Origin: Caulobacter vibrioides OR37
GTDB lineage: Bacteria; Pseudomonadota; Alphaproteobacteria; Caulobacterales; Caulobacteraceae
Assembly: GCF_000372645.1 (NCBI RefSeq)
Contig: NZ_APMP01000034.1
Coordinates: 1 to 40,741, forward strand
Direction of reading: 5' to 3'
Length of the DNA: 40,741 nt
How positions within the stretch are numbered: the stretch's first letter is position 1; each line of letters begins with the position of its first letter. A program made the translations under genes and the position numbers. Shown here piece after piece: positions 15,846 through 26,060 of this stretch. Under the pieces are notes generated by a model. That model saw only the letters and a list, made by a program, of their open reading frames with translations, had not been told where the DNA came from and made no database searches.

Positions 15846-17624
15846 TCAGAACACCATGACGCCTTCATCCGGATTGTCCGCGAACAGGCGGGCCAGTTCG
15901 CCGGGCCGGCGCTCGCGGGCCAGGGCCTGGTTGATATAGCCCTTGTCGGTCAACTCGCCGCTGGCCGCGTCGGGCGCGCCGTCCAGGATCAGGGCGCGGG
16001 CGATCCGCCCGGTCCCGCCCTTGGCGGCGAGATTGAAGGCCCTCAGCCGCTCGGCGATGGCCTCGCGCGCCGGGCCGCCGAAAGCCTCGCAGGCCTTGGC
16101 GTCGAGGAACAGCATCAGGCCGACGCCCTCCTGGCCCTCGCCGCAGACCACCGCGTCCGACACCAGGCCGCCGATCGCCGAGACCGCCGCGACCCGCAGC
16201 GCCCCGGCCGCGACGAAGGCGCCGCTGGCCAGCTTGAAGTTCTCCACCAGCCGCCCGTCGAACACCAGGCCCGCCGACGGGTCCTCGGGATCGGCCAGCC
16301 GCGCGGCGTCGCCCAGGCGGTAGAAACCGTCCTCGTCGAAGGCCTGTTCGGTGGCTTCCGGCTGAGCGAGATAGCCGGGCGAGACCTGCGGTCCCTTCAC
16401 GCGGATCTCGAACTTGCCGCCCTCTCCGGCCGGGACCAGCTTCACGGCGGTGCCGGGCGTCGGCAGGCCGACCATCCCCGAGCGCGCGTTCAGCCAGTGG
16501 ATGTTGCAGGCCGTCGGCCCGGTTTCGGTCGCGCCATAGCCGGCGGCGAAGGTGATCCGCTCGCCCACCGTCTTGACCGCCACGGCCTGCACGCGGTCGA
16601 GGATCGACTGGGCCATCGACGCCCCGCCGTATTGCAGCACCCGCACCGTCTGGAAGAACTTGGCGGCCAGGGCCTCGTCGCGCTCCAGCTCGCCGATCAG
16701 CATGGCCCAGCCGGCCGGCACCATGTTGTGATAGGTGGTCGCCACCTCCCGCAGGTTCCGCACCGTTTCGTCGAAGCGGCCGGGAACCGGCTGGCCGGCG
16801 TCGATATACAGCGTCCCGCCCCGGTGCAGCACCATGTGCAGGATGGCGTTGGCGCCGAGGCTGTGGCTCCAGGGCGCGGAATTGACCAGCACCGGCGGAT
16901 CGGGATCGGCGTAGCAGGCCTCGATCTGGGCCGCGTTCAAGGCGATGTTGGCGTGGGTGCAGAGCACCGCCTTGGGCTTGCCCGTCGAGCCGGAGGTCAG
17001 CAGCAGCTTGGCGATGTCGTCCGGCTGAGTCACGGGCGCGACGGGGGCGCTGGCCAGCAGATCGACGAAGGCGATGTCGCCAGGGCGGGGGCTCCGGCTG
17101 ACGATCGTCGGCAGACCGGCCAGGAACGGCGCGGCCAGGGCGCCGCCGAACGCCTCGGCGTCATCGACATAGACGGCGGCGGGCTTGAGGCGCTCGACAG
17201 CGTGCTGGAGGCGCGTCAGATCAGCGCCCCTCAGGCCGTACTGTGGCGAGACCGGCGCGATCGGCGCGCCCAGGCTCATGGCGCCATAGCTGATCAGCGC
17301 ATGGTCGACGCCATTACGAGCCAGGATCAGCAACGGCCGGCCTCGCGCCAGGCCCAGGCCCGCCAGCCCGCCAGCCAGGGCCGCGACCTGGCGCTGAGCC
17401 TCGCCGAACGTCACCGTCCGCCAGCCCGCTCCATCACGCTCGGCCAGCCAGACCCTTTCCGGCGCCTCGGCGGCCCAGCGCGCCAACGGCTCCGTCACGG
17501 TTCGCACCGCGTCCGAATAGGGCATCGGATTGCGCAGGATCAGCGCGTCGCCCCGGCGTTCGACCCGCAGCGCGCGGGGCGCGTAGCGGGCGTCGCGGAA
17601 GGGAGCGGTGTGGGGCGCGTTCAT
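15846..17624 (-). CDS. fcs: Feruloyl-CoA synthase (AMP-forming acyl-CoA ligase)
   Basis: A 592-residue member of the adenylate-forming superfamily. The P-loop motif is LLLTSGSTGKPKAV. GYGATETGPT is the A5 motif, and FDGRLVENFKLASG contains the hinge region. The catalytic C-terminal Lys is in SGELTDKGYINQ. The N-terminal segment, ending in a GAMSLGAPIAPVSPQYGL stretch, is typical of feruloyl-CoA synthases. It would activate hydroxycinnamates (ferulate, p-coumarate, caffeate) with ATP and CoA in the cytoplasm. The usual partners, a feruloyl-CoA hydratase-lyase and vanillin dehydrogenase, are not adjacent, so the precise substrate is uncertain. Confidence 0.88.
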   Translation of the reverse strand: MNAPHTAPFRDARYAPRALRVERRGDALILRNPMPYSDAVRTVTEPLARWAAEAPERVWLAERDGAGWRTVTFGEAQRQVAALAGGLAGLGLARGRPLLILARNGVDHALISYGAMSLGAPIAPVSPQYGLRGADLTRLQHAVERLKPAAVYVDDAEAFGGALAAPFLAGLPTIVSRSPRPGDIAFVDLLASAPVAPVTQPDDIAKLLLTSGSTGKPKAVLCTHANIALNAAQIEACYADPDPPVLVNSAPWSHSLGANAILHMVLHRGGTLYIDAGQPVPGRFDETVRNLREVATTYHNMVPAGWAMLIGELERDEALAAKFFQTVRVLQYGGASMAQSILDRVQAVAVKTVGERITFAAGYGATETGPTACNIHWLNARSGMVGLPTPGTAVKLVPAGEGGKFEIRVKGPQVSPGYLAQPEATEQAFDEDGFYRLGDAARLADPEDPSAGLVFDGRLVENFKLASGAFVAAGALRVAAVSAIGGLVSDAVVCGEGQEGVGLMLFLDAKACEAFGGPAREAIAERLRAFNLAAKGGTGRIARALILDGAPDAASGELTDKGYINQALARERRPGELARLFADNPDEGVMVF

Positions 17625-17898
17625 GACCTCTAGTTATGTCGCGGGTCATACGGCTGTTCAATCGGGGCGCGACATCGCCGCTTCACGCGGCCAACCGCTG
17701 AAGGGGTGTGGAAAAGGACGCGGAGCGCCCGGGCGACGCCCGGAGCGTTTGTAAGTCCCGTTTCGACGAAGCCAGACACTGCGCGCGGTCGTTATCCGAT
17801 GGCGGGTGGCTTTGAACACGGAGATTCGAAGCCGTCGAACGGAGTCCAGCCCCGCGAGCGCCCGTAAGTTCCTCCCCCGCTTTCGCGGTAGAGCATCC

Positions 17899-18564
17899 TT
17901 ACTCCCGCCGCAGGATCTTGTCGGTGAGCACCTTGCCCAGCATCCCGGCCCGGAAGGTCTTCTTCATCTCGACCGGGTCGTAGTCGTCGCTCTCGACCCA
18001 TTCGCTGAAGCTCAGCCCCTTGGGCTCGCCCCGCTCCAGATACTGTTCGAACACGTAGTCCAGCACGCCGGTGTTGCCGTGCTTGATGTGCAGGTAGCGC
18101 GGCCCCAGTTGCTTCATCGCCTCGCGGATCGGCTGGCCAAGGCGATAGTGGGCGTAGAAGACGCTCATGATGCCGGCCCGGTCCGCGCCCGACTTGCAGT
18201 GCATCAGGGCCGGATACTCGATCGTCTCGAACAGCGTCTTGGCGCCCCGCACGCGCTCGCGGATCGGGACCTCGCGCGAAGTGATGACGAAATCGACGAA
18301 GTTCAGGCCCAGACGCTCGCAGGCGTCCTTTTCCAGCGCGTAGAAGCTGCCGTCGAACCCGCCGCGCAGGTTCACGACCGTCTTGATCCCCTGCTTCTTC
18401 CACCAGGCCAGCTGGAACGGCCAGGGCTGGTTGGCGCGGACCAGTTCGGGACTGATCCAGTGGGCGTTGGAAAAGCCCAGCCGCAGATAGGCGTGGTCGT
18501 TCCACAGATAGTGGAGATAGGCCTTGAACCGGCCCCAGGGCGTGGCGAGGTCGAACTTGGCCAA
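17899..18564 (-). CDS. ctpA: Tyrosine/dual-specificity phosphatase-like protein, likely CtpA
   Basis: A 221-residue phosphatase of the cysteine (CX5R) class: HCKSGADRAG has the nucleophile Cys and the phosphate-binding Arg, and VVNLRGG lies at the start of the core. It has no signal peptide by eye. In Caulobacter the essential phosphatase homologue CtpA, tied to envelope integrity and lipid A modification, belongs to this family. Its position, divergent from msbA and close to waaA and lpxK, supports that identity (inference from context plus family). The substrate is more likely a lipid or sugar phosphate of the envelope than a phosphotyrosine. The 155-base gap to msbA must hold both promoters. 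Confidence 0.85.
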   Translation of the reverse strand: MAKFDLATPWGRFKAYLHYLWNDHAYLRLGFSNAHWISPELVRANQPWPFQLAWWKKQGIKTVVNLRGGFDGSFYALEKDACERLGLNFVDFVITSREVPIRERVRGAKTLFETIEYPALMHCKSGADRAGIMSVFYAHYRLGQPIREAMKQLGPRYLHIKHGNTGVLDYVFEQYLERGEPKGLSFSEWVESDDYDPVEMKKTFRAGMLGKVLTDKILRRE

Positions 18565-18684
18565 GAGGGCGCGATCCTTCGGAAATTCCGCGCCTAAGTA
18601 GGGGCAATGGCCCCGAAAGGCAAAACGCCGCGACGATCCGCCCTCATCCCGTCGCTTTTCCCAACGACTGCGTCCCGCGCGCGC

Positions 18685-18719
18685 TTGACAGTTCTCGCAC
18701 GAAATCCGACCCCTCCCGC
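18685..18719 (+). promoter_or_regulatory. Candidate promoter of the msbA-lpxK operon
   Basis: A perfect TTGACA (18685-18690) lies 29 bases before the msbA ATG. A short-spaced -10 of the Caulobacter type could fall in the GAAATCC stretch, which would give a very short leader. No AGGAG-type ribosome binding site is visible before the ATG, consistent with a short or leaderless mRNA. Prediction by eye only. Confidence 0.35.
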
Positions 18720-20539
<1,820 letters not shown>

Positions 20540-20543
<4 letters not shown>

Positions 20544-21241
20544 GGCCCCTGCGTTCGCCGTTCGTGATCTGGCTGCTGTCCTCGGTCTTCGCCGGCTATT
20601 CCAAGCTCGTCTTCCGCACCCTGCGCATGACCGAGGAGGGCCGCGAGCAGGCCGAGGCCGTCTGGGCGCAAGGCCGCGAGACCGGCGTCGGCGCGATCCT
20701 GTGCTTCTGGCATTCGCGCATTCCGATGTCGCCGCTCAGTTGGCCGCAGGATCTTTCGCGCCGCCAGGACATGCGGGCCCTGATCTCGCGCTCGAACGAC
20801 GGCGAGTTCATCGCCCGCACGGTCGAGAAGCTGGGCTTCCCGTCGATCCGCGGCTCCTCGGCCAAGAAGACCGACCTAGCCAAGAACAAGCACGGCGAGC
20901 AGGCCTTCCGCGACATGGTCAAGTGGGTCAAGGACGGCGGCGGCGTGGCCATCACGCCCGACGGCCCGCGTGGCCCGGCCGAGCACATGGAGAAGGGCAC
21001 GCCGTCCCTGGCGCGCGTCACCGGGGCTCCGGTGATCTTCGTGGGCCTGGCCGCCAAGCCCTGCCTTCGCCTGGGCTCGTGGGACCGCACCGTGGTGCCC
21101 CTCCCGTTCGCGAAGGCGGCCATGGTCTGGGACGGTCCGACCGGCGCGGGGCGCGGCGACGATCCCGACCAACTGGTCGAAAACTGGGCCCAGCGCCTCT
21201 CCGCCGTCACCCGCCGGGCCGAGGCCCTTGTCGAACACTAA
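20540..21241 (+). CDS. DUF374 lysophospholipid acyltransferase family protein
   Basis: A 233-residue membrane-associated protein with an N-terminal hydrophobic anchor (FVIWLLSSVFAGYSKLVF). The DUF374 motifs are clear: FWHSRIPM, ISRSNDGEFIA, RGSS and ITPDGPRGPAEHM. DUF374 proteins are related to LpxL-type lipid A acyltransferases and usually sit in LPS operons; acyl donor and acceptor are not established. It starts with TTG at 20540 inside the msbA stop (TTGA), supported by GGAGGG six bases upstream. Tight coupling to msbA suggests a late lipid A step. Confidence 0.88.
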
Positions 21242-21287
21242 CGGGTCGAGATTGATCCCGCCCGCCCTTGGTGGGATGAGAGAGCCC

Positions 21288-22337
21288 ATGCCGCACGATC
21301 ACGCCGGACACCCGCCCAAATCCGAGGGGCACGACCACGACGAGCATGACCACGATCATGATCACCACGATCATGACCACGGGCATGACCACAAGCACGC
21401 GCATGGCCACGGCCACCATCATGGTCACGCCCATGGGCACGGACATCACCACCACGCCCCGAAGGACTTCGGCCGCGCCTTCGCCATCGGCACCGCGCTG
21501 AACCTGGGCTTCGTGATCGTCGAGGCCGGCGCGGGTCTCGTCACCCATTCGCTGGCCCTGCTGGCCGATGCCGGTCACAATCTTTCGGACGTGCTGGGCC
21601 TCCTGATGGCGTGGGGGGCGACCGTGCTGGCCAAGCGCGCGCCCAGCGCCCGCCGCACCTACGGCCTGCGCAAGGGCACGATCCTGGCCTCGCTGGCCAA
21701 CGCCGCCCTGCTGCTGATCGCCATCGGCGCCATCGCCTGGGAGGCCGTCCGCCGCTTCGCCACGCCCGAGCCGATCCAGACCGGCGAGGTGATGGTCGTC
21801 GCCGCCATCGGCATCGTGATCAACACCGCCACGGCCCTGATGTTCATGAAGGGCTCCGAGGAGGACCTGAACGTCCGGGGCGCCTTCCTGCACATGGCCG
21901 CCGACGCCGCCGTCTCGGCCGGCGTGGTGGTCGCCGCCCTGGTCATGGCCTATACGGGCTGGCTGTGGCTGGACCCGGCGGTCAGCATCGCGATCTCGGT
22001 GGTCATCGTGCTCGGCACCTGGGGCCTGCTGCGGGACTCGCTGGACATGGCCCTGGACGCCACGCCGCGCGGCATCGACACCCAGAAGGTCCGCGAATGG
22101 CTGACCGCGCGTCCCGGCGTCACCGAGGTGCACGACCTGCACATCTGGGCGATGAGCACCACCGAGACGGCGATGACGGCCCACGTGGTCCGTCCGCTGG
22201 ACGCCGACCACGACCAGTTCCTCCACGACGCCTGCGCCGAGCTGGCCAGCAAGTTCAACATCGGCCACGTGACCATTCAGGTCGAGACCAGCCATGGCGC
22301 GCACGCTTGCCGACTGGCGCCGGCCGACGTGGTCTGA
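21288..22337 (+). CDS. Cation diffusion facilitator transporter with long His-rich N terminus
   Basis: A 349-residue CDF family metal/proton antiporter of the inner membrane. Residues 2 to about 57 are dominated by His, Asp and Gly (repeated HDHD, HGH, HHH runs), a likely metal-buffering tail. Six helices follow, with the metal-site motifs HNLSD in helix 2 and HMAAD in helix 5 (H-x3-D), pointing to Zn or Co/Ni export. The C-terminal cytoplasmic domain contains VTEVHDLHIW. The start was placed at 21288; ATG 21276 is an alternative. It sits inside the LPS operon between the DUF374 gene and waaA, an unusual place for a metal exporter. Confidence 0.9.
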   Translation: MPHDHAGHPPKSEGHDHDEHDHDHDHHDHDHGHDHKHAHGHGHHHGHAHGHGHHHHAPKDFGRAFAIGTALNLGFVIVEAGAGLVTHSLALLADAGHNLSDVLGLLMAWGATVLAKRAPSARRTYGLRKGTILASLANAALLLIAIGAIAWEAVRRFATPEPIQTGEVMVVAAIGIVINTATALMFMKGSEEDLNVRGAFLHMAADAAVSAGVVVAALVMAYTGWLWLDPAVSIAISVVIVLGTWGLLRDSLDMALDATPRGIDTQKVREWLTARPGVTEVHDLHIWAMSTTETAMTAHVVRPLDADHDQFLHDACAELASKFNIGHVTIQVETSHGAHACRLAPADVV

Positions 22338-22347
22338 CGGACCACGC

Positions 22348-23598
22348 GTGATCCGGCCGGGCGCTCTCAATCTGTATCGGGCCACCACCGGCCTGGCCGA
22401 GCCGCTGGTTCCCGCCCTGCTGGCCAGCCGCGCCCGCAAGGGCAAGGAGGACCCGGCCCGCCTCGCCGAGCGCCTGGCCAAGGCCCCAACGCCCCGTCCC
22501 GACGGCCCCCTGGTCTGGCTGCATGGCGCCAGCGTTGGCGAGAGCCTGTCGATCCTGCCCCTGGTCGAGCGCCTGCGCGTCGAACGGCCCGAGGTCACGG
22601 CGCTGGTCACCTCGGGCACCACCACCTCGGCGGCCCTCCTGGCCCAGCGCCTGCCGCCGTGCGCGATCCACCAGTACCTGCCGGTCGACACGCCGGGCGC
22701 GGCGAGGCGCTTCATCGCCCGCTGGACGCCCAGCCTGGCCGTCTTCGTCGAGAGCGAGCTGTGGCCCAACCTGCTGCTGGAGGCCAAGGCCGCCGGAACG
22801 CGTCTGGCCCTGGTCTCGGCCAAGCTTTCCGACCGCAGCTTCGCGGGCTGGCTCAAACGCCCGGCCGCCGCGCGCCAGTTGCTGACCGGCTTCGATCTGA
22901 TCCTGGCCCAGGACGCCCGGGCCCGCGAGCGGTTCGAGACCCTGGGCGGCCGGGTCGCCGGCGAGGCCGATCTGAAGTTCGGCGCCGCGCCCCTGCCGGT
23001 CGACGAGGTCGCCTTGGCGATCGAGCGCGCCCGGTTTTCGCGGCCGCCGCTGCTGATCGCCAGCACCCATCCCGGCGAGGACGAGATCACGCTGGACGCC
23101 ATCGCCGCCCTGCCCGATCGCCCGCCGGTCGTCCTGGCCCCGCGCCATGTCGAGCGCGGTCCGACGATCGCCGAGCTGGCCCGGGCGCGCGGCCTCTCGG
23201 CGGCCCTGCGCGGCCAGGCTCCGGACGCGATCGCCGACGTCCGCGTCGCCGACACCCTGGGCGAGATGGGCCTGTGGTTCAGGCTGGCGGCGACCTCGGT
23301 GATCGCCGGCAGCCTGGTCCCCGACATCGGCGGCCACAACCCGCTGGAGGCCGCCCGCCTGAACTGCCCGGCGATCACAGGACCGTTCGTCGAGAACTGG
23401 GCCTCGGCGTTCGCCGGGCTGGAAGCGGCGGACGGGGTCGTGATGACGACGCCGGCGGCCCTGAGGGACTCCCTGGCCGCCGATCTGGCCGCTCCGGACA
23501 GGGCCCGGGCCCGGGCCGCGCGCGCCCGCGCCTTTGTCGACGCCCGCGACGCCGAGGCCCGCGCCGGCCTGTCCCGCATCCTCGAGCTCGTCCCATGA
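22348..23598 (+). CDS. waaA: 3-deoxy-D-manno-octulosonic acid (Kdo) transferase
   Basis: A GT30-family glycosyltransferase of about 416 residues that adds Kdo to lipid IVA at the inner membrane. The N-terminal domain has VWLHGASVGESLSILPL, with the catalytic Glu, and FVESELWPNLL. The C-terminal domain has GSLVPDIGGHNPLEAA and the CMP-Kdo-binding GPFVENW. Homology starts at the RPGALNLYRATTGL segment, so GTG 22348 is favoured. An ATG at 22294 in frame would overlap the CDF gene by 44 bases and is the alternative. It ends in an ATGA overlap with lpxK. Confidence 0.92.
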   Translation: MIRPGALNLYRATTGLAEPLVPALLASRARKGKEDPARLAERLAKAPTPRPDGPLVWLHGASVGESLSILPLVERLRVERPEVTALVTSGTTTSAALLAQRLPPCAIHQYLPVDTPGAARRFIARWTPSLAVFVESELWPNLLLEAKAAGTRLALVSAKLSDRSFAGWLKRPAAARQLLTGFDLILAQDARARERFETLGGRVAGEADLKFGAAPLPVDEVALAIERARFSRPPLLIASTHPGEDEITLDAIAALPDRPPVVLAPRHVERGPTIAELARARGLSAALRGQAPDAIADVRVADTLGEMGLWFRLAATSVIAGSLVPDIGGHNPLEAARLNCPAITGPFVENWASAFAGLEAADGVVMTTPAALRDSLAADLAAPDRARARAARARAFVDARDAEARAGLSRILELVP

Positions 23599-24602
23599 AA
23601 CTCGGCACGCCCCGTTGGTGGTATCGGCGAGACGGCGGCCCGGCGCCGCTGACCCGCGCGCTGCTGACGCCGCTGTCGTGGCTGTGGGCCGACGCCACCC
23701 GGCGACGCATCGCCCGAACGACGCCGGCCATTATCGGCGCGCCGGTGATCTGCGTCGGCAATGTCACCATGGGCGGCGCGGGCAAGACGCCGATCGTTCG
23801 CGAACTGCTGCTGACCCTGACCCAGCGCGGGGTCGCCGCCCATGGCCTGTCGCGCGGCTATGGCGGCAAGCTGAAGGGACCGGTTCAGGTGGATGCCGCC
23901 CGCCACACCGCCGCCGATGTCGGGGACGAGCCGCTGATGCTGGCCCAGGACTTTCCGATGTGGGTCGCGGTCGACCGCGTCGCCGGCGCCAAGGCGGCCG
24001 CTGGCGCCGGGGCCCAGGTCATCGTCATGGACGACGGCCACCAGAACCCAAGCGTGAGCAAGGCCCTGTCGCTGGTCGTGGTGGACGGCGAGACGCGCGG
24101 CGGCGAGTGGCCGTTCGGCGACGGCCGCGTCTTCCCCGCCGGCCCGATGCGCGAACCGCTCAAGGTCGGACTGTCCCGCGCCGACGCGGTGATCGTGCTG
24201 CTGCCGATCGATGTCGAACAGCCCGACTTCGAGCTGCTGGTCCAGTTCGGCGACATGCCGGTCCTGGTGGCCCGGCTGGAGGCCGCGGCCCCCGTCCCGC
24301 GCGGTCCGCAGGTCGGGTTCGCGGGCGTCGGCAAGCCGTGGAAGGTCGAAAAGGCCCTGACCGCCGCCGGCTGCCAGCTGGTCGATTTCGCCCCGTTCCC
24401 GGACCATGGCGACTATGACGCAGCGACGCTGCGGATGCTGTCCGACCGCGCCAAGGTCTATGACGCGGGGCTGGTCACCACCGAGAAGGATTGGATGCGC
24501 CTCCCCCCGGAGTGGCGCGAGAAGGTCACGCCCTGGCCGGTGCGAGCTCGGTTCGACGACCCCGCGGCGGTGGACGCGCTTCTGGCCAGGGTGGGCTTCT
24601 AG
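23595..24602 (+). CDS. lpxK: Tetraacyldisaccharide 4'-kinase LpxK
   Basis: A 335-residue membrane-associated P-loop kinase that phosphorylates the 4' position of the lipid A disaccharide. Walker A appears as GNVTMGGAGKTP, followed by SRGYGG, GDEPLMLA and the conserved catalytic/metal stretch IVMDDGHQNP. The C-terminal region includes FPDHGDYD and TTEKDWMRL, all typical of LpxK. The ATG overlaps the waaA stop (ATGA). The gene converges with hxlR; the two stop codons are three bases apart, inside a 16-base palindrome (AGACGCT/AGCGTCT, 24601-24616). Confidence 0.95.
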   Translation: MKLGTPRWWYRRDGGPAPLTRALLTPLSWLWADATRRRIARTTPAIIGAPVICVGNVTMGGAGKTPIVRELLLTLTQRGVAAHGLSRGYGGKLKGPVQVDAARHTAADVGDEPLMLAQDFPMWVAVDRVAGAKAAAGAGAQVIVMDDGHQNPSVSKALSLVVVDGETRGGEWPFGDGRVFPAGPMREPLKVGLSRADAVIVLLPIDVEQPDFELLVQFGDMPVLVARLEAAAPVPRGPQVGFAGVGKPWKVEKALTAAGCQLVDFAPFPDHGDYDAATLRMLSDRAKVYDAGLVTTEKDWMRLPPEWREKVTPWPVRARFDDPAAVDALLARVGF

Positions 24603-24605
24603 ACG

Positions 24606-25037
24606 CTACAGCGTCTCCGGCGCGTAGGTCGCCAGCACCTCGGGATCCCAGTTGGCCACGATGCGGGGAAGGTTGACCTGGATCCAGTCGGCGAGGCCCC
24701 GGGTCCGCTCGGCGACTTCCAGGCCCAGCGGCGTCAGGCTGTACTCGACGTGGGGCGGCACGACGGCGAAGGCCTCGCGACGCACAAAGCCGTCGCCTTC
24801 CAGCAGCTTCAGCGTCTGGGCCAACATCCGCTCGCTCACCCCGCCGATGTGCTTCTTCAGCTGGGAAAACCGCAGCGTCCGCGTCTCCAGCGCCATCAGG
24901 ACCAGCACGCCCCAGCGGCTGGTGACGTGGTTCAGCACCTCGCGCGAGGGGCAAGCCGCCGCCATCAGGTTCCCCTCGGCGACGATGTCGGACAGCGGCC
25001 GGCGCGGCGCCGTCTGGGAGCGATCAATTTGTTCCAT
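24606..25037 (-). CDS. HxlR family winged-helix regulator
   Basis: A 143-residue HxlR-type regulator. It has the N-terminal Cys in ACPSREVLNHVTSRWGVLVLMAL, the helix-turn-helix around FSQLKKHIGGVSERMLAQTLKLLEGDGFV, and the wing in VPPHVEYSLTPLG. That Cys is the redox-sensing position in quinone- or diamide-responsive members of the family. It is divergent from qorB, the same layout as E. coli ytfH/ytfG, so it probably represses qorB and itself and responds to quinones or electrophiles. Confidence 0.9.
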   Translation of the reverse strand: MEQIDRSQTAPRRPLSDIVAEGNLMAAACPSREVLNHVTSRWGVLVLMALETRTLRFSQLKKHIGGVSERMLAQTLKLLEGDGFVRREAFAVVPPHVEYSLTPLGLEVAERTRGLADWIQVNLPRIVANWDPEVLATYAPETL

Positions 25038-25073
25038 GCTTACATTTATGTACGTACTTACGAAAAGTAAGCA
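25038..25073. promoter_or_regulatory. HxlR operator candidate in the hxlR-qorB intergenic region
   Basis: The AT-rich stretch contains CTTAC (25057-25061) and GTAAG (25067-25071) as an inverted repeat with a 5-base spacer. A further GCTTAC copy lies at 25038-25043, and the self-complementary GTACGTAC at 25050-25057. It abuts the hxlR start codon and lies within 45 bases of the qorB start. Dyads of this form are typical of HxlR-family sites. Confidence 0.6.
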
Positions 25074-25115
25074 AGGCTTCTAGATGGAGCGGGTCCGCCA
25101 AAAAGGAGCAGGAAC

Positions 25116-25973
25116 ATGACGACCATCGCCGTCACCGGATCGACCGGCCAACTGGGCCGCCTGGTCATCGAAAAGCTGAAGGCCCGCGTCTCGGGCCAAC
25201 AATCCATCGTGGCCCTGGCCCGCGATCCGGCCAAGGCCGCCGACCTGGGCGTCGAGGCCCGCGCCGCCGACTACGGCCAGCCGGAGACCCTGGCCAAGGC
25301 CTTGGCCGGCATAGACGTCCTGCTCTTGATCTCCAGCGACGCGATCGGCCAGCGCGTGGCCCAGCACCGCAATGTCGTCGAAGCCGCCAAGGCGGCCGGC
25401 GTCGGGCGGATCGCCTATACGAGCATCCTGCGCGCCGACGTCACGCCGATCGGCCTGGGCCAGGAGCATCGCGCCACCGAGACGCTGATCGCCGAGTCTG
25501 GCCTTGGCTTCACCCTGCTGCGCAACGGCTGGTATCTGGAGAACTATGCTGGGGCCATCGAGGGCGCGCTGCACGCCGGCGCCTTTGTCGGCGCGGCGGG
25601 CGACGGCCGTATCTCCGCCGCCGCGCGGGCCGACTACGCCGAAGCCGCCGCCGTGGCGCTGACCGGCGAGGGTCACGTCGGCAAGACCTACGAACTGGGC
25701 GGCGACGACAGCTTTTCCATGGCCGAGCTGGCCGCCGAGGTCTCGCGCCAAACCGGACGCTCGCTGCCCTATAACGACCTTCCCGAGGCCGAGTACGCCA
25801 AGATCCTGGAAGGCATCGGCCTGCCCGCGCCGGTCGCCGCCATGCTGGCCCAGTCCGACGTCGGCGCGTCCAAGGGCGGACTGGTCGAGAACGGCCGCCA
25901 GCTGTCGGTCCTGATCGGCCGTCCGACGACGCCGCTGCCCGCCTTTGTCGAAGGCGTGCTGAAGGGCCTCTGA
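25116..25973 (+). CDS. qorB: NAD(P)H:quinone oxidoreductase, QorB/YtfG-like
   Basis: A 285-residue atypical SDR with the NADP-binding motif TGSTGQLGRLV. QHRNVVEAAKAAGVGRIAYTS, LRNGWYLENY and SDVGASKGGL are highly characteristic of E. coli QorB (YtfG). It reduces quinones with NADPH in the cytoplasm. AAGGAGCAGGAAC before the ATG gives a good ribosome binding site. The divergent HxlR regulator is the family's usual partner. Confidence 0.92.
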   Translation: MTTIAVTGSTGQLGRLVIEKLKARVSGQQSIVALARDPAKAADLGVEARAADYGQPETLAKALAGIDVLLLISSDAIGQRVAQHRNVVEAAKAAGVGRIAYTSILRADVTPIGLGQEHRATETLIAESGLGFTLLRNGWYLENYAGAIEGALHAGAFVGAAGDGRISAAARADYAEAAAVALTGEGHVGKTYELGGDDSFSMAELAAEVSRQTGRSLPYNDLPEAEYAKILEGIGLPAPVAAMLAQSDVGASKGGLVENGRQLSVLIGRPTTPLPAFVEGVLKGL

Positions 25974-26060
25974 AACCGCTCCTCGCGACCGCTCGCGAAG
26001 TCTGTGGGCGGCCGCGGTTTTCCCCTCGCCAGGACGCGGCGGGTTTGCGATGGGCTGACG

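Noticed and set aside
17625..17898. Possible small gene or RNA between fcs and ctpA
   Set aside because: It has only a short CCGGGCG/CGCCCGG palindrome (17729-17743) and no biased frame with a ribosome binding site. It probably holds the fcs promoter and the ctpA 3' region.
17806..18597. Plus-strand open frame across ctpA
   Set aside because: ctpA carries an intact CX5R phosphatase motif on the minus strand; the plus frame has no recognisable features.
21207..24407. Very long minus-strand open frame opposite the CDF-waaA-lpxK genes
   Set aside because: It is a high-GC mirror frame of three clearly recognisable genes. Its translation is low-complexity, rich in Arg, Gly and Gln, with no domain.
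24601..24616. Palindrome AGACGCT/AGCGTCT over the lpxK and hxlR stop codons as a bidirectional terminator
   Set aside because: The loop is too tight and no T-run follows on either strand, so terminator function is not supported.
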